Below, in pieces: positions 33,860 through 43,022 of a stretch of 64,000 nt of DNA. Position numbers and translations under genes: made by a program. This stretch comes from Phycisphaerae bacterium (lineage in GTDB: Bacteria; Planctomycetota; Phycisphaerae; Tepidisphaerales; Tepidisphaeraceae). Numbering within the stretch: position 1 is the first letter of the stretch; each line of letters opens with the position of its first letter. The notes beneath the pieces were generated by a model. That model ran no database searches. It was not told where the DNA came from and was given only the letters and a program-made list of their open reading frames with translations. The stretch spans positions 1 to 64,000 of the forward strand of contig JAICTV010000001.1 of the NCBI GenBank assembly GCA_025936175.1. Reading direction: 5' to 3'.

Positions 33860-34813
33860 ATGGTACGAAGACACATCGTCATTCTTGGCTCGATCAACAT
33901 GGACCTGGTCTGCCGCGCCCCGCGGCTGCCGGCGCCGGGGGAGACGATTCTCGGAAGCGACTTCCTGACGATTCCCGGCGGTAAGGGCGCCAATCAAGCG
34001 GTCGCCGCGGCGCGACTTGCCGGGCGCGACACGACCGTCCACATGATCGGCCGCGTCGGCGATGACGATTTCGGCACGCAGCTTCTTCGCGGCCTGCGCG
34101 ACAACCGCGTGAACATCGACCACGTCGCGGCGACGTCGAAAGTCCCCAGCGGCGTGGCGATGATCGAAGTCGACGCGCGCGGCGAGAACTCGATCGTCGT
34201 CGCGCCGGGCGCGAACGGACGCGTCACGCCGAAAGACGTCGATGGCGCCAAAGACCTCATCGCCTCTGCCGCCGCCCTGGTGATGCAGTTGGAGGTCCCG
34301 CTCGCGACGATCCGGCACGCGATCGACCTGTGCCGGCGGCTGGGCGTCTTCACGATCCTCGATCCCGCCCCGGTCCCGGCGCGCGGATTACCGTCGGCAT
34401 TAGTGCGCGTAGACCTGTTCTCACCCAATGAGAGCGAGGCGGCGGCGCTGCTCGGCGCAACGGGCAACGCCGCCGCATTTTTAGCGCGCGGCGCGAAGGG
34501 TGTGGCGCAGAAGCTTGGCGGGCGCGGATCGATCCTCCACGCGCCGGGCGGACGCACGGTCGCGGGGCCTTTCAAAGTGAAAGTGGTGGACACCACCGCC
34601 GCCGGCGACGCCTTCACCGCCGGGCTTGCCGTCGCTCGTGCCGAAAGAATGTCACCAGAGGAAATGATGCGTTTCGCCAACGCCGCCGGCGCCGTCTGCT
34701 GTCAGACCTTTGGCGCTCAGCCGTCGCTCCCCACCCGCCGAGACGTCGAGGCGTTGATCCGAACGGGGAAGCCGATTCAGCGGCCACGCCGCGGCGCACG
34801 CGCCCGAACGTAA
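33860..34813 (+). CDS. rbsK: Ribokinase-family sugar kinase
   Basis: This 317-residue PfkB-fold kinase probably phosphorylates ribose at O5. Seen are the N-terminal strand IVILGSINMDLVCRAPRLPA, the substrate glycines of IPGGKGANQAVAAARLAG, and the C-terminal anion-hole/base motif VDTTAAGDAFTAGLAVA with the catalytic Asp. ILDPAPVPARGLP and FSPNESEAAALLG match ribokinase rather than fructokinase. There is no ribose transporter or nucleosidase nearby. Closeness to recQ suggests read-through rather than shared function. The C-terminal RPRRGARART tail is extra. Confidence 0.87.
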   Translation: MVRRHIVILGSINMDLVCRAPRLPAPGETILGSDFLTIPGGKGANQAVAAARLAGRDTTVHMIGRVGDDDFGTQLLRGLRDNRVNIDHVAATSKVPSGVAMIEVDARGENSIVVAPGANGRVTPKDVDGAKDLIASAAALVMQLEVPLATIRHAIDLCRRLGVFTILDPAPVPARGLPSALVRVDLFSPNESEAAALLGATGNAAAFLARGAKGVAQKLGGRGSILHAPGGRTVAGPFKVKVVDTTAAGDAFTAGLAVARAERMSPEEMMRFANAAGAVCCQTFGAQPSLPTRRDVEALIRTGKPIQRPRRGARART

Positions 34814-35061
34814 ACGGGAACCGGCGCGACGCGCGGGCGGGCGAAGAGGCGGATGAGGATGTCGATGAAGGTTGTCATTCCATTACCACTACGTCGCAAG
34901 CCGCGGGCCAGATCGCGTTGAAGCGACTGCAAAAATCGTCGGCCCCTTTTCATGTCGGATATTTTCATCATGCGAGCGACCCGTTTTCCGCCGTTTCCCG
35001 GCGATTTCGCAACGTTCGACGGAAGCTGGGGAAGCTGAACCCACCATTGACGCGAGCACCC

Positions 35062-35067
35062 TATAAT
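35062..35067 (+). promoter_or_regulatory. Consensus -10 (TATAAT) 11 nt before the MFS gene
   Basis: A perfect TATAAT lies 11 nt before the ATG at 35079, exactly the spacing seen at recQ. A TTGACG at 35047-35052 is too close to serve as its -35. The rest of the 265-base gap (34814-35078) shows nothing else recognisable. Confidence 0.5.
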
Positions 35068-35078
35068 CCCCGCCCGAT

Positions 35079-36395
35079 ATGTCCGATTTGTCGCCCGCGG
35101 CACTTCCATTCGCTCCTGCCGATGCCAGGCCCGGCTTGCGCAGCCACGTCACGCTCGTCCTTTGCACCGTCCTGCACGCCTTCACACACGCGTACGGCAC
35201 GCTGCTCGTGCCGCTGTACTTGCTGATGGTGAGCGATCTCCGCCTCAAGGGCGTCAGCCGGGCGTCCGCGATCGTCACGGTCTACGGCGTGGTCAACTGC
35301 ATCCTGAGCTACTTCGCCGGCGTCGTCGCCGACCGGCACAACCGCAAGGCGCTTCTCGGCATCGGGCTGCTCGGCAATGCGCTGGCGGTGACCGCAATGG
35401 GCATGACGAGGCGTTACGAGCTGATCATGCTCAACGGCGTCCTCGCCGGTTTCTTCGCCGCGCTATTTCATCCCGCCGCCAACGCGCTCGTGCCGGCGCA
35501 CTATCCCAAGGCGCCGGGCATGGCGATCGGTCTGCTCGGAATCGGCTCGGGCATCGGCTTCTTCGCCGGGCCGCAGTTCGCCGGATGGCGCGCTCAATCC
35601 GCGACGTGGCACTGGCACAGCATCGGCGACTGGCAGCGGCCGCTGGTCGAGGCGGGCGTCGCGGGATTCATCGTCGGCATCATCTTCCTCCTCGTCGCGC
35701 GCGAGGCGCATAACACCGCAGTCTCGGGACAGAGAAAACCGCATCCGATCGGCGCCGGCCTGCGGGGAAAGATCGCGCGGATCGCCATCGTCCTCGGCTG
35801 CCGCGATTTCGCGGGCCTCGCCACTTTATCGCTCGGCAGCATCTATCTTCAAAAGGCCCACGGCCTCGACGCCAAGCGCACCGGCTTCATCCTCGGCGCG
35901 ATCATGCTGATCAGCGTCGTTGTCAGCCCGCTGGCGGTCTATCTGAGTCCCGGCAAAAGGCGGTTGCCCATGCTGGTCTTCGTCCTCATCGCCGCGGGAT
36001 TCGTCGTCGCGACCGTCCCGATGTGGAGCGTCGATGCGGTGCTCTGGGTGCTGATGGCGTTCATGGCGTTCCAGCTCGGCAGCTACGCCGTCAGCGACGC
36101 CGCGATGCTCGAGCGCGTCCCCGGCGAAGTCCGCGGCCGCGTCGTCGGCTTGTTCCTGACCATCGCCGGCACCTTCTCGTCCATCGCGCCGTTCGTCATG
36201 GGCTTCTGGACCGATCATCTTCACGAGCGGGCGAAGGATCCGAGCGCCTACTACCTCCTCTTCGGCACCCTGGGCGCGATGATGCTGATCGCGACGCTCT
36301 CGACGCCGCTGATCGCCGCCCTCGGCCCGCCGACGGGCGCGGCAATCGAGCCGGTCACCGAGACGACGCCGGCGACGATCGAGCCGGCGCTGTAG
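35079..36395 (+). CDS. Major facilitator superfamily transporter
   Basis: This 438-residue inner-membrane protein has about twelve hydrophobic helices and the loop 2-3 signature FAGVVADRHNRKALLG. Helices such as AAGFVVATVPMWSVDAVLWV and the second-half repeat are clear. FHPAANALVPAHYPKAPGMA and GIGSGIGFFAGPQFAGW resemble the fosmidomycin-resistance (Fsr) type exporters, so drug or sugar-phosphate-analogue efflux is possible, but the substrate is unknown. The last 41 bases overlap the convergent gene at 36355. Confidence 0.88.
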   Translation: MSDLSPAALPFAPADARPGLRSHVTLVLCTVLHAFTHAYGTLLVPLYLLMVSDLRLKGVSRASAIVTVYGVVNCILSYFAGVVADRHNRKALLGIGLLGNALAVTAMGMTRRYELIMLNGVLAGFFAALFHPAANALVPAHYPKAPGMAIGLLGIGSGIGFFAGPQFAGWRAQSATWHWHSIGDWQRPLVEAGVAGFIVGIIFLLVAREAHNTAVSGQRKPHPIGAGLRGKIARIAIVLGCRDFAGLATLSLGSIYLQKAHGLDAKRTGFILGAIMLISVVVSPLAVYLSPGKRRLPMLVFVLIAAGFVVATVPMWSVDAVLWVLMAFMAFQLGSYAVSDAAMLERVPGEVRGRVVGLFLTIAGTFSSIAPFVMGFWTDHLHERAKDPSAYYLLFGTLGAMMLIATLSTPLIAALGPPTGAAIEPVTETTPATIEPAL

Positions 36396-37122
36396 ACGTC
36401 GTTGCCGGAGTTGCAGGTTGTGACGTCGGCTCGCCCCGCGGCTCCAGCAGCACCGAGTAATCGTCCTTCACCCAACCGTCGATCGTGCCGACGCGGCCGG
36501 CGACGGTGTAGTCGATCATGAAGTGCGTCGGATCATTCGGGTCCGGTTTGCCCCAGAGGATGCGGAGGATCCCGTCGCGCCTGGCCAGGTCCAGCCGCAG
36601 GTTGTCCTGGAACCGTTGCCGCGGCAACGACAGCACCGAGCCGCGCGTGAGTGTCCGCGCAGTGATCGTTGCGGTCGTCGATTCGATCACACCGTGTGTC
36701 GCGCCCGCGACGTCGCACGTCACCAGGATCGATCTTCCCGACGGCGTCCGCCGCTCGTAAACGAAGACCGTCGCGAACGTGATGATCGGCGGCCCCGTCG
36801 CCGCCGACAATTCCATCCACTGCGGCGGCTGATAGCCGACCGGCCAGCGGTTGTTCGCTATCCCCTTGTAGTCTGGCTGCCGAAGGAGCTTCCCCGACTC
36901 GATGATGTCCTCGCTGTAGCCGACCTGCGGCCCCCGGAAGCGCATCGTGTGCCGGAACAGCGAATCGACGTGAACGCAGCCGAGCGTGTATCGACCGAGT
37001 TTGATCGCGATCGGCAAAACGAGCAGCGCGATCAGGAGGATGAGAATTCGCCGCGGCCGGCTGCGCCGATGCCACGTCGGCGGGGCGGCAGCGTAGTCGA
37101 GTTGCGCCGGCTGCTCGGCCAC
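36355..37122 (-). CDS. Membrane-anchored protein of unknown function
   Basis: This 255-residue protein has a basic N-terminus (WHRRSRPRRI), one hydrophobic anchor (LILLIALLVLPIAIKLG, about 27-43) and a predicted beta-rich periplasmic domain (RQRFQDNLRLDLARRDGILRILWGKPDPNDPTHFMIDYTVAGRVG). It ends in a Pro/Thr/Ser tail. No family is recognised. It starts three bases after the hisS stop on the same strand, so it is probably co-transcribed with hisS. Its 3' end runs 41 bases into the convergent MFS gene; that overlap encodes only the low-complexity tail. Confidence 0.72.
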   Translation of the reverse strand: MAEQPAQLDYAAAPPTWHRRSRPRRILILLIALLVLPIAIKLGRYTLGCVHVDSLFRHTMRFRGPQVGYSEDIIESGKLLRQPDYKGIANNRWPVGYQPPQWMELSAATGPPIITFATVFVYERRTPSGRSILVTCDVAGATHGVIESTTATITARTLTRGSVLSLPRQRFQDNLRLDLARRDGILRILWGKPDPNDPTHFMIDYTVAGRVGTIDGWVKDDYSVLLEPRGEPTSQPATPATTSTAPARSSPASSR

Positions 37123-37125
37123 GCG

Positions 37126-38400
37126 TCACACCGACTGCAGCTTCGCCACGATCTGATCGCGCGGCACCGACGTCTGCTCGCCGCTCGCGAGGTTCTTCAG
37201 GCTCACCGTCCCGCCCGCCAGTTCGCTGTCGCCGGTCGTGACAGACCACGCCGCCTTTTCACGATCGGCGAGCTTGAACTGTGACTTGGCGGACCGTCCG
37301 GTCGGGTCCATGTCGCAGCGGACGCCGGCGGCGCGGAGCTGCTGCATGAGCTGCCAGTTGGCATCGCGCGCGGCGTCGCCGAGGGAGACGAGCCAGACCA
37401 GCGGGCGCTGCCGCGTGTCGATCGCGACGCCTTGCTCTTCCAGCGCGATGAGCAGGCGCTCGAGCCCGCTGCCGAAACCCACGCCGGGCGTGGCGCGCCC
37501 GCCGAGCATCTCGACGAGGTTGTCATACCGCCCGCCGCCGCCGATGGCGTTCTGCGCGCCCAATCCCGCGGCGGTGACTTCCCAGACGATCCCCGTGTAA
37601 TAGTCGAACCCGCGCACCAGCGTGCCGTCCACCGTAAAGGGGACGTTCGCCTTGCCCAGCAGATCGCGGGCGCGGGTGAAATGCTTCGCGCTCGCCTCAG
37701 AAAGATACTCCGCGGCGGGCGGAGCGCCCCGGATCGCCTTGATGTCCCGCTCGTCCTTGGAATCGAGGATGCGCAGCGGGTTGCTCGCCAGCCGCCGCTG
37801 CGATTCCTCGCTCAGCGTTGAAGCGGCGGGGGAGATAAACTTCACCAGCGCATCGCGATAACGCTGCTTCGACTCGGCGTCGCCGAGGCTGTTGATGCGC
37901 AGCGCAAGGTCTTTGACCCCGCAGCGGCGATAGAACTCCATTTGCAGCAGGATGCACTCGACGTCCGCGTCCGCTTCGGCGATGCCCAAGGTCTCGACGC
38001 CGAACTGGTGGTGCTGGCGGTAGCGGCCCTTCTGCGGCTTCTCGCAGCGGAAGTTGGGTCCGATATAAAAGACCTTGACCCGCGCGCCCTGGTCATTCAG
38101 CAGTCCCGCCTCGATCACCGCGCGCACGACGCCCGCGGTGCCTTCCGGACGCAGCGTCAGCGAGCGATCTTCCCGGTCGCTGAACGTGTACGTTTCTTTC
38201 GAGACGATGTCCGTCGTCTCTCCCACGCCGCGGTGGAACAGCTCCGAATGCTCGAAGATCGGCGTGCGGATCTCGTCGAAGTGGTAGAGCGTCGCCAGCT
38301 CACGGGCGATCCGCTCGATCGCCTGCCAGCGCGCGGATTCGGCGGGGAGGATGTCCCTGGTTCCCTTGGGGGCCTGGATGGCGGAAGCGGTCGATGCCAT
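37126..38400 (-). CDS. hisS: Histidyl-tRNA synthetase
   Basis: This 424-residue class II aminoacyl-tRNA synthetase charges tRNA-His. It shows KGTRDILPAESARW at the N-terminus, motif 2 in RCEKPQKGRYRQHHQFG, the histidine-specific LVRGFDYYTGIVWE, GGGGRYDNLVEMLGG and motif 3 GVGFGSGLERLL. A C-terminal anticodon-binding domain follows (PLVWLVSLGDAARDANWQLM). Length and order are normal. A TAAGAT hexamer is 9 nt before the ATG on the minus strand. Confidence 0.97.
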   Translation of the reverse strand: MASTASAIQAPKGTRDILPAESARWQAIERIARELATLYHFDEIRTPIFEHSELFHRGVGETTDIVSKETYTFSDREDRSLTLRPEGTAGVVRAVIEAGLLNDQGARVKVFYIGPNFRCEKPQKGRYRQHHQFGVETLGIAEADADVECILLQMEFYRRCGVKDLALRINSLGDAESKQRYRDALVKFISPAASTLSEESQRRLASNPLRILDSKDERDIKAIRGAPPAAEYLSEASAKHFTRARDLLGKANVPFTVDGTLVRGFDYYTGIVWEVTAAGLGAQNAIGGGGRYDNLVEMLGGRATPGVGFGSGLERLLIALEEQGVAIDTRQRPLVWLVSLGDAARDANWQLMQQLRAAGVRCDMDPTGRSAKSQFKLADREKAAWSVTTGDSELAGGTVSLKNLASGEQTSVPRDQIVAKLQSV

Positions 38401-38409
38401 GAGGCATCG

Positions 38410-38415
38410 ATCTTA
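38410..38415 (-). promoter_or_regulatory. Candidate -10 (TAAGAT) 9 nt before hisS
   Basis: Read on the minus strand, TAAGAT ends 9 nt before the ATG of hisS and no ribosome-binding site is visible. It matches the short-leader pattern seen elsewhere in the window. Confidence 0.35.
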
Positions 38416-38461
38416 CGTCCGCCGAATCGGATTGAAAGCGAAGCGGAGACGCGCGTTCGGG

Positions 38462-38514
38462 GCACGGGCTTTCAACCCGTGCGCGCGGCTTGAGCACGGG
38501 CTAAAAGCCCGCGC
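38462..38514. repeat. CACGGGCT-type palindromic pair between pilin and hisS
   Basis: Two units, GCACGGGCTTTCAACCCGTG at 38462-38481 and GCACGGGCTAAAAGCCCGCG at 38494-38513, are each self-complementary hairpins in direct order. They lie between the pilin stop and the hisS start, so they may also act as a 3' structure for the pilin message. Confidence 0.6.
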
Positions 38515-38527
38515 CGCGATCACATCT

Positions 38528-39010
38528 TTAGTACGTGTTGAACTTAATCCCGTCCGTGTCCACGTCGCCGTCGGGAAGGTTCGCCTTGAAGTTGCCGTTG
38601 GTCTCGTCGTAACTCCAGGCGTACCCGGCGGTGTAGGTCGGGCCGGTGACGGTCCGCAATCCGCGATTCGTGCCGACCGGAAGGACGGGCAACTGCAAAA
38701 CGTACGGCCCGAGCTGCGCGGTGGCGGTCCTGCTCGTCGACGTGGTGCCCTGCGCGTCGCTGTACAGCGTCATCTGCGATTCGAACGTCGCCAGCGCGGG
38801 ATACGTGCCGTGCTGCGCGACGTAGAACTGGATCTGGCTGCGCATGGAGCGCAGGTTGTCGCGCAGCGAGGCCTTGCCCGCGTCGGCGGAGGTGTTGTTG
38901 AAGAGGGCGATAATTACCGTCGCCAGAATGCCAAGGATGATGACGACGATCAGGATCTCGACCAGCGTGAAGGCCCGCTGCTGATGACGACGACGGCGCA
39001 GGGTGAGCAT
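38528..39010 (-). CDS. Type IV pilin/type II secretion pseudopilin-like protein
   Basis: This 160-residue protein has a short basic leader (MLTLRRRRHQQR) followed by the prepilin cleavage and helix motif AFTLVEILIVVIILGILATV, then a pseudopilin-like C-terminal domain (LRSMRSQIQFYVAQHGTYPA). The residue before the mature Phe is Ala where most prepilins have Gly; this variant is common in planctomycete pilins as I recall. The start MLTLRR is chosen because it gives a normal leader length. It stands alone without other pilus genes. It is co-directional with tig, separated by a hairpin repeat. Confidence 0.87.
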   Translation of the reverse strand: MLTLRRRRHQQRAFTLVEILIVVIILGILATVIIALFNNTSADAGKASLRDNLRSMRSQIQFYVAQHGTYPALATFESQMTLYSDAQGTTSTSRTATAQLGPYVLQLPVLPVGTNRGLRTVTGPTYTAGYAWSYDETNGNFKANLPDGDVDTDGIKFNTY

Positions 39011-39122
39011 AGTCTTCGACTCCAATCGAATCATCGACGGGGGAAGAGGCGTACTTTAGGTCGGTCGATGAGTTAGCGGACGCTCGAAGTGTGCGGCAGC
39101 GGTGCGCCGGTCCCAGAAAAGA

Positions 39123-39197
39123 TGTCATCCCGAGCTGCTCCAAGGGATCTCGAACGCCACGGGTCTTCGAGATCCCTCGGAACAGCTCGGGATGACA
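39123..39197. repeat. TCATCCCGAGC inverted repeat between tig and pilin
   Basis: Arms at 39123-39154 and 39166-39197 (32 bases each, 11-base loop) differ from perfect complementarity at two positions. Both become G-U pairs in minus-strand RNA, which is the sense of the flanking genes. The outer TGTCAT/ATGACA ends resemble the TCATGCTGAGG element at 58046-58113. Confidence 0.7.
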
Positions 39198-39229
39198 ATG
39201 TTTGGTGCCCGGATGAAGCGGGCGTTATA

Positions 39230-40750
39230 TTATTCGCCCTCCTCGTCTTCCTTCTCGCCCTCGCCGTCGGCCTTTTTCTTGCGCGACTTCTTCGCGGGCT
39301 TTTCCTTCTCTTCCTTCTCTTCGCCGCCGGCGACGCTTGCAGACGCTTCGGGTTTTGACGGCTCGGGCGACTCCGCCGCCTTTTCCGCCGCCACGTCCAC
39401 GTCCTCGATCTCCGCGTCCTCGAGGATGCGGTCGATCGCCTTCTGCTCGCGCATCTGGACGTACAGGTTGGCCAGCGTCCCGTCCTTGGCCATTTCCTGC
39501 TTGAGCTTCTCCGGCCGCACGCCGCGCTGGGCGGCGAGCATCGCGATGCGGCCGTTCAGCTCCGCCTCGTCCACATCCGTCTGCTGATCGGTGGCGATCT
39601 TCTGCAGGATGAAGAAGAGCTTGAGCTCGCGTGCCGCCTCGTCGCGGGCGCCGCTGCGCAGCCGCTCGATGTTCGACGCGATCTGCTCCTGCGGCACGCC
39701 GCGCATCATCAGATCGACCGCGCGGCGCTGCACGATGCGCTGCTCCTGGCGGTCGCTCAGCTTCGTCGGCAGGTCGATGTGCACGTTGTCGAGCAGGTGC
39801 TTGCTCACCTGTTCGCGCATCGCCGTCTTGATGTCGTAATCAATGCGCTCGACCATCTGCTCGCGCAGCGCATCCCGCAGCTCGCTCTCCGTCTCGAAGC
39901 CCAGGCTCTCGAGGAACTCCTGGTTCACGTCGACCAGCTCGAGCTTCTTGATGTCCTTGAGGGCGATCTCGATCTCGACGTCTTTGCCGCGGACGGCCTC
40001 GTTCGCATGCGCCTCGGGCGCATGCACCTTGATCGCGCGCGTCTCGCCCGCCTTCATGCCGCGGAGTTGGCCGTCGAGGTCGGAGACTTCCAGGCCCGCG
40101 ATTCGCCCCGGGCGGGAGACGACCTGCGCGTCGTGCTGGTGCCCGACGACGTTCCCGTCGACCTTCACGTGCACGTCCGCCATCAGGTAGTCTTTGTCAT
40201 CCACGCCGCGGTCTTCGATCGGCACGAGCGTCCCCTGCTGCTCGCGGAGGTTCTGCATCGCCTGATCGACGTTCGCTTCGCTCACCTCGATCTTCGGCCG
40301 CTTGACCTTGAGGCCCTTGAGCTCGGGGATGTTTAACTCCGGCTGCACCTCGACTTCGAAGGAGTACGAGAGCGAGCCGGACTCGGGGAGCTGGATGGCA
40401 TCGGGATTGTCGAACTGCGGCTCGCCGATCACCTGAAGGTTGTTCTTCTCCACCGCCTGCTCGTAGCTCTCACTGATGAGCGAGCGGCGGACTTGTTCCT
40501 TCACGTCCTGGCTGAAGCGTTTCTCGATGAGCTTGCGCGGCGCGTGCCCGATGCGAAAACCCGGGATCGCCGCCTGCTGCCGCAGTTCCGTGAACTGCTC
40601 CTCCATCTTCTTGCTGATGCGGTCGGCGGGGATTTCGACGTGGACCTTCTTGGTCGCCGGCCCGGCGTCCTCGACGCGGATGGGGTAGGTGAAATCCTGT
40701 TCCTGCTGCTGATCGGCGGTGGCGGTAGCGCCCTGGTTCTCTTCGGCCAT
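39230..40750 (-). CDS. tig: Trigger factor
   Basis: This 506-residue ribosome-bound chaperone contains the ribosome-docking loop region GFRIGHAPRKLIEKRF, an FKBP-like peptidyl-prolyl isomerase domain (about 170-270) and the helical chaperone arms (LRDALREQMVERIDYDIKTA). It is longer than usual (about 430-450) because of an N-terminal extension and a highly charged tail with KEEKEKPAKKSRKKK and GEGEKEDEEGE. The start MAEENQG (40750) is chosen. A TTGCAA-17-TACGAT promoter lies about 80 nt upstream. The usual clpP-clpX partners are not adjacent. Confidence 0.94.
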   Translation of the reverse strand: MAEENQGATATADQQQEQDFTYPIRVEDAGPATKKVHVEIPADRISKKMEEQFTELRQQAAIPGFRIGHAPRKLIEKRFSQDVKEQVRRSLISESYEQAVEKNNLQVIGEPQFDNPDAIQLPESGSLSYSFEVEVQPELNIPELKGLKVKRPKIEVSEANVDQAMQNLREQQGTLVPIEDRGVDDKDYLMADVHVKVDGNVVGHQHDAQVVSRPGRIAGLEVSDLDGQLRGMKAGETRAIKVHAPEAHANEAVRGKDVEIEIALKDIKKLELVDVNQEFLESLGFETESELRDALREQMVERIDYDIKTAMREQVSKHLLDNVHIDLPTKLSDRQEQRIVQRRAVDLMMRGVPQEQIASNIERLRSGARDEAARELKLFFILQKIATDQQTDVDEAELNGRIAMLAAQRGVRPEKLKQEMAKDGTLANLYVQMREQKAIDRILEDAEIEDVDVAAEKAAESPEPSKPEASASVAGGEEKEEKEKPAKKSRKKKADGEGEKEDEEGE

Positions 40751-40830
40751 GATGTCCTCTGCTGCAAACTCTGCGATTTTCACCCCGCGATCGGCGCGCA
40801 CGATGCCGCGCCGAGGCGGGAAAGCCCCGC

Positions 40831-40859
40831 ATCGTAAGGGACTTACATATTCATTGCAA
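40831..40859 (-). promoter_or_regulatory. Sigma70-like promoter for trigger factor
   Basis: On the minus strand TTGCAA (40859-40854), a 17-nt spacer and TACGAT (40836-40831) form a good -35/-10 pair. The leader to the ATG at 40750 would be about 75 nt. Confidence 0.45.
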
Positions 40860-41061
40860 ACGTCCCAATTTGCTCGGATTCACCTCGATCCGCGCGCCCC
40901 CAAGCCCGACGCTTTGCGCCGGGACCTTCGCCGCGAAGAAGCTGAAACTCATGGCCCGCTCGCGCGTCAAACGATAGAATAAAGCAGCGGGATCGCTATC
41001 CTAGCTCTCGCTCTCAGCGGACCTTGCGCGCCACATGAAAATTGTCCGAGGGAACACCATC

Positions 41062-42993
41062 ATGAAGACAACGATCCGATCCGCAATCCTCGCCGCCGCC
41101 GTCGCCGCCGTTCCGGTGCTCGGCTTGACCTCCGCCGCCTCGGCACAGAACCGCATCAACACCAGCGGGGTGCTCGATGCGAACAATCGCGTCGGCAGCG
41201 GTGGGAACAATCCCAACGACCCCGACAAGCGCGGCGCCGCCACACCCGTCAACGGCAACGACATCGTCACCGGCAACGTGTCCGGCGGGAAGCAGTTCCG
41301 CGGGCAGATCCAGTACACCGATCCCCGCGCGTTCCGCGGAAACACGTCGGATCGCAATCTCGATAACTTTGTCCGCTCCTCCTCCGGCGTAGATTCGCGC
41401 CTCGCTGACACCGTTCAGCCCTTCTACGGCTCCGGCCGCGGTGTCGCGCCGCCGCCGGGATTCACGCAGTCCGGCTACGGCACCGGCGCGTTCGTCCCGG
41501 AGGGACAGACGGTCAACCGTGACCCCGGCGATCTTCGCATCGGCGCGATCAATCTCGCGCAGCCGTCGATCTCGCTCCCGTCGCCCGGCGAGCTGCTCAT
41601 GCCCGGGCCGGTCGATCCTTCCTCCGGCCAAACCTACATCGCCGCGTCCCCGCTCACCGGGATTCGTCAGTTCAACCCGACCGAGACCACCGGCTTCGGC
41701 GCCACCAGCACGCAATACAATCCGGTCACCAATCAGCTCGATCAAAACGCCGTTCAGAAGATGCGCGATGAGCTGAACCGCGCGGCCGGCATCCCGACCG
41801 AAACGCCGGCGGGCAAGCAGCAGCAACAACAGCAGCAGCAACAGGACAATCAGCAAAACAACGGCAGCACGAACAACGGCAACAACCTCGCGCCCGGCAC
41901 GGCGCCGCAGGTTCCCGGTGCGACCCCGATCGTCGCCCAGCCGATCCAGCAGCCCGGCACCGGCGCGCAGGCGATCAACACCGCGGTCACCGCGCAAGCG
42001 GGCGATCTCGGCACCGATCAGGGCGTCCGCAATCGCCAGGTCGGGCAGATCCCCCCGCCGGAGAAACAAAGCGCGCTGTACGCGCAGCTCCTCCAGAAGC
42101 ACGAGCAGGCGGTGAACGACAAGTCCATCAGCGACGAAGAAGCGGCCCGTCAGTTCAACCAGCTCCAGATGGCGGCGAAGCAGAATCCGGGTCAGCCGGC
42201 CGCGCCCAGCGCCGCCGCCGCTCAACCAGGACAACCCGGCGCCCAGCAGCCGACGGCGAACGTTCCACCCGGAACCCCGCCCGGCGCCGCCGCCCCCGTC
42301 CCCGCGCCCGGCGCCAACGCCAAGCCGGCCGCTCCTTCCGATCAAACGGTCGCCGGCACTCCCGATTACGTAAAGCGCAACGAAGAGCTCATCAAGCAGG
42401 GCGCCACCAAGATCGAAGAGCAGCAGAAGAAGCTCAAGAAGCAGGAGCCGGTCAAGGTCCCGTCCCTGGCTACCGGCATGAAGGGCAAGGGCCTCGAACA
42501 GATCATGCGCGAGGCCGAAGACCTCATGAAGCAGGGCAAGTTCACGTCCGCGCTCGACCGATACGATCAGGCCGAGGCGGTGGCGAACAACAACCCGCTG
42601 ATCAAGCTCGGCCGCGCTCACGCGGAGTTGGGCGCCGAATACTACGCCCGCGCCGAGGCGCATCTCCGCGACGTCTTCAACAAGAACCCCGCGCTGCTGA
42701 ACGGCCAATACGACCTGGCGTCCATGATCGGCGAGCAGCGCCTGCAGCTTCTCGTCCGCGACCTTAAGGAGATCGCCAACCGCGATCAGAAGGATGCCCG
42801 CGCCGTCTTCCTCCTGGGTTACATCGCCTACAACACCGGCCACGAGCAGAATGCCGAAGGCTACATCGACCTGGCCGACAAGCGCAGCGGCGGCACGGAT
42901 CCGTTCTACAAGCTCCTGCGCGACAACTGGGCGTTGCCCGGCGGCGCGACGACGCAACCCGCGCCCGCGGCAACGCCGGAGATGAACAAGTAG
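41062..42993 (+). CDS. Exported TPR protein with poly-Gln/Asn and Pro/Ala-rich linkers
   Basis: This 643-residue protein has a signal peptide ([19 protein letters not shown]). Long low-complexity segments follow: a run of nine Gln with Asn-rich flanks at about 253-278 (nt 41817-41880), and Pro/Ala/Gly linkers. The C-terminal 180 residues contain TPR-like helices ([60 protein letters not shown]). It is probably a periplasmic or surface scaffold. Upstream (40751-41061) is a 311-base gap that holds the divergent tig promoter and nothing else I can name. A strong intrinsic terminator follows. Confidence 0.82.
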   Translation: MKTTIRSAILAAAVAAVPVLGLTSAASAQNRINTSGVLDANNRVGSGGNNPNDPDKRGAATPVNGNDIVTGNVSGGKQFRGQIQYTDPRAFRGNTSDRNLDNFVRSSSGVDSRLADTVQPFYGSGRGVAPPPGFTQSGYGTGAFVPEGQTVNRDPGDLRIGAINLAQPSISLPSPGELLMPGPVDPSSGQTYIAASPLTGIRQFNPTETTGFGATSTQYNPVTNQLDQNAVQKMRDELNRAAGIPTETPAGKQQQQQQQQQDNQQNNGSTNNGNNLAPGTAPQVPGATPIVAQPIQQPGTGAQAINTAVTAQAGDLGTDQGVRNRQVGQIPPPEKQSALYAQLLQKHEQAVNDKSISDEEAARQFNQLQMAAKQNPGQPAAPSAAAAQPGQPGAQQPTANVPPGTPPGAAAPVPAPGANAKPAAPSDQTVAGTPDYVKRNEELIKQGATKIEEQQKKLKKQEPVKVPSLATGMKGKGLEQIMREAEDLMKQGKFTSALDRYDQAEAVANNNPLIKLGRAHAELGAEYYARAEAHLRDVFNKNPALLNGQYDLASMIGEQRLQLLVRDLKEIANRDQKDARAVFLLGYIAYNTGHEQNAEGYIDLADKRSGGTDPFYKLLRDNWALPGGATTQPAPAATPEMNK

Positions 42994-43022
42994 CACAGCA
43001 TCGAGTTCGCCAACTCAACCGG

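Noticed and set aside
35047-35067. TTGACG plus TATAAT as a full -35/-10 promoter before the MFS gene
   Set aside because: The spacer is only 9 bases, far shorter than the 16-18 needed. Only the -10 is kept.
34814-35078. Hidden small gene or RNA between the ribokinase and MFS genes
   Set aside because: No stable structure or plausible frame was seen apart from the -10 box.
41014-42996. A 660-codon minus-strand open frame opposite the TPR protein
   Set aside because: The plus-strand frame has a signal peptide, TPR units, an upstream gap and a downstream terminator. The antisense frame is Leu/Arg-rich noise.
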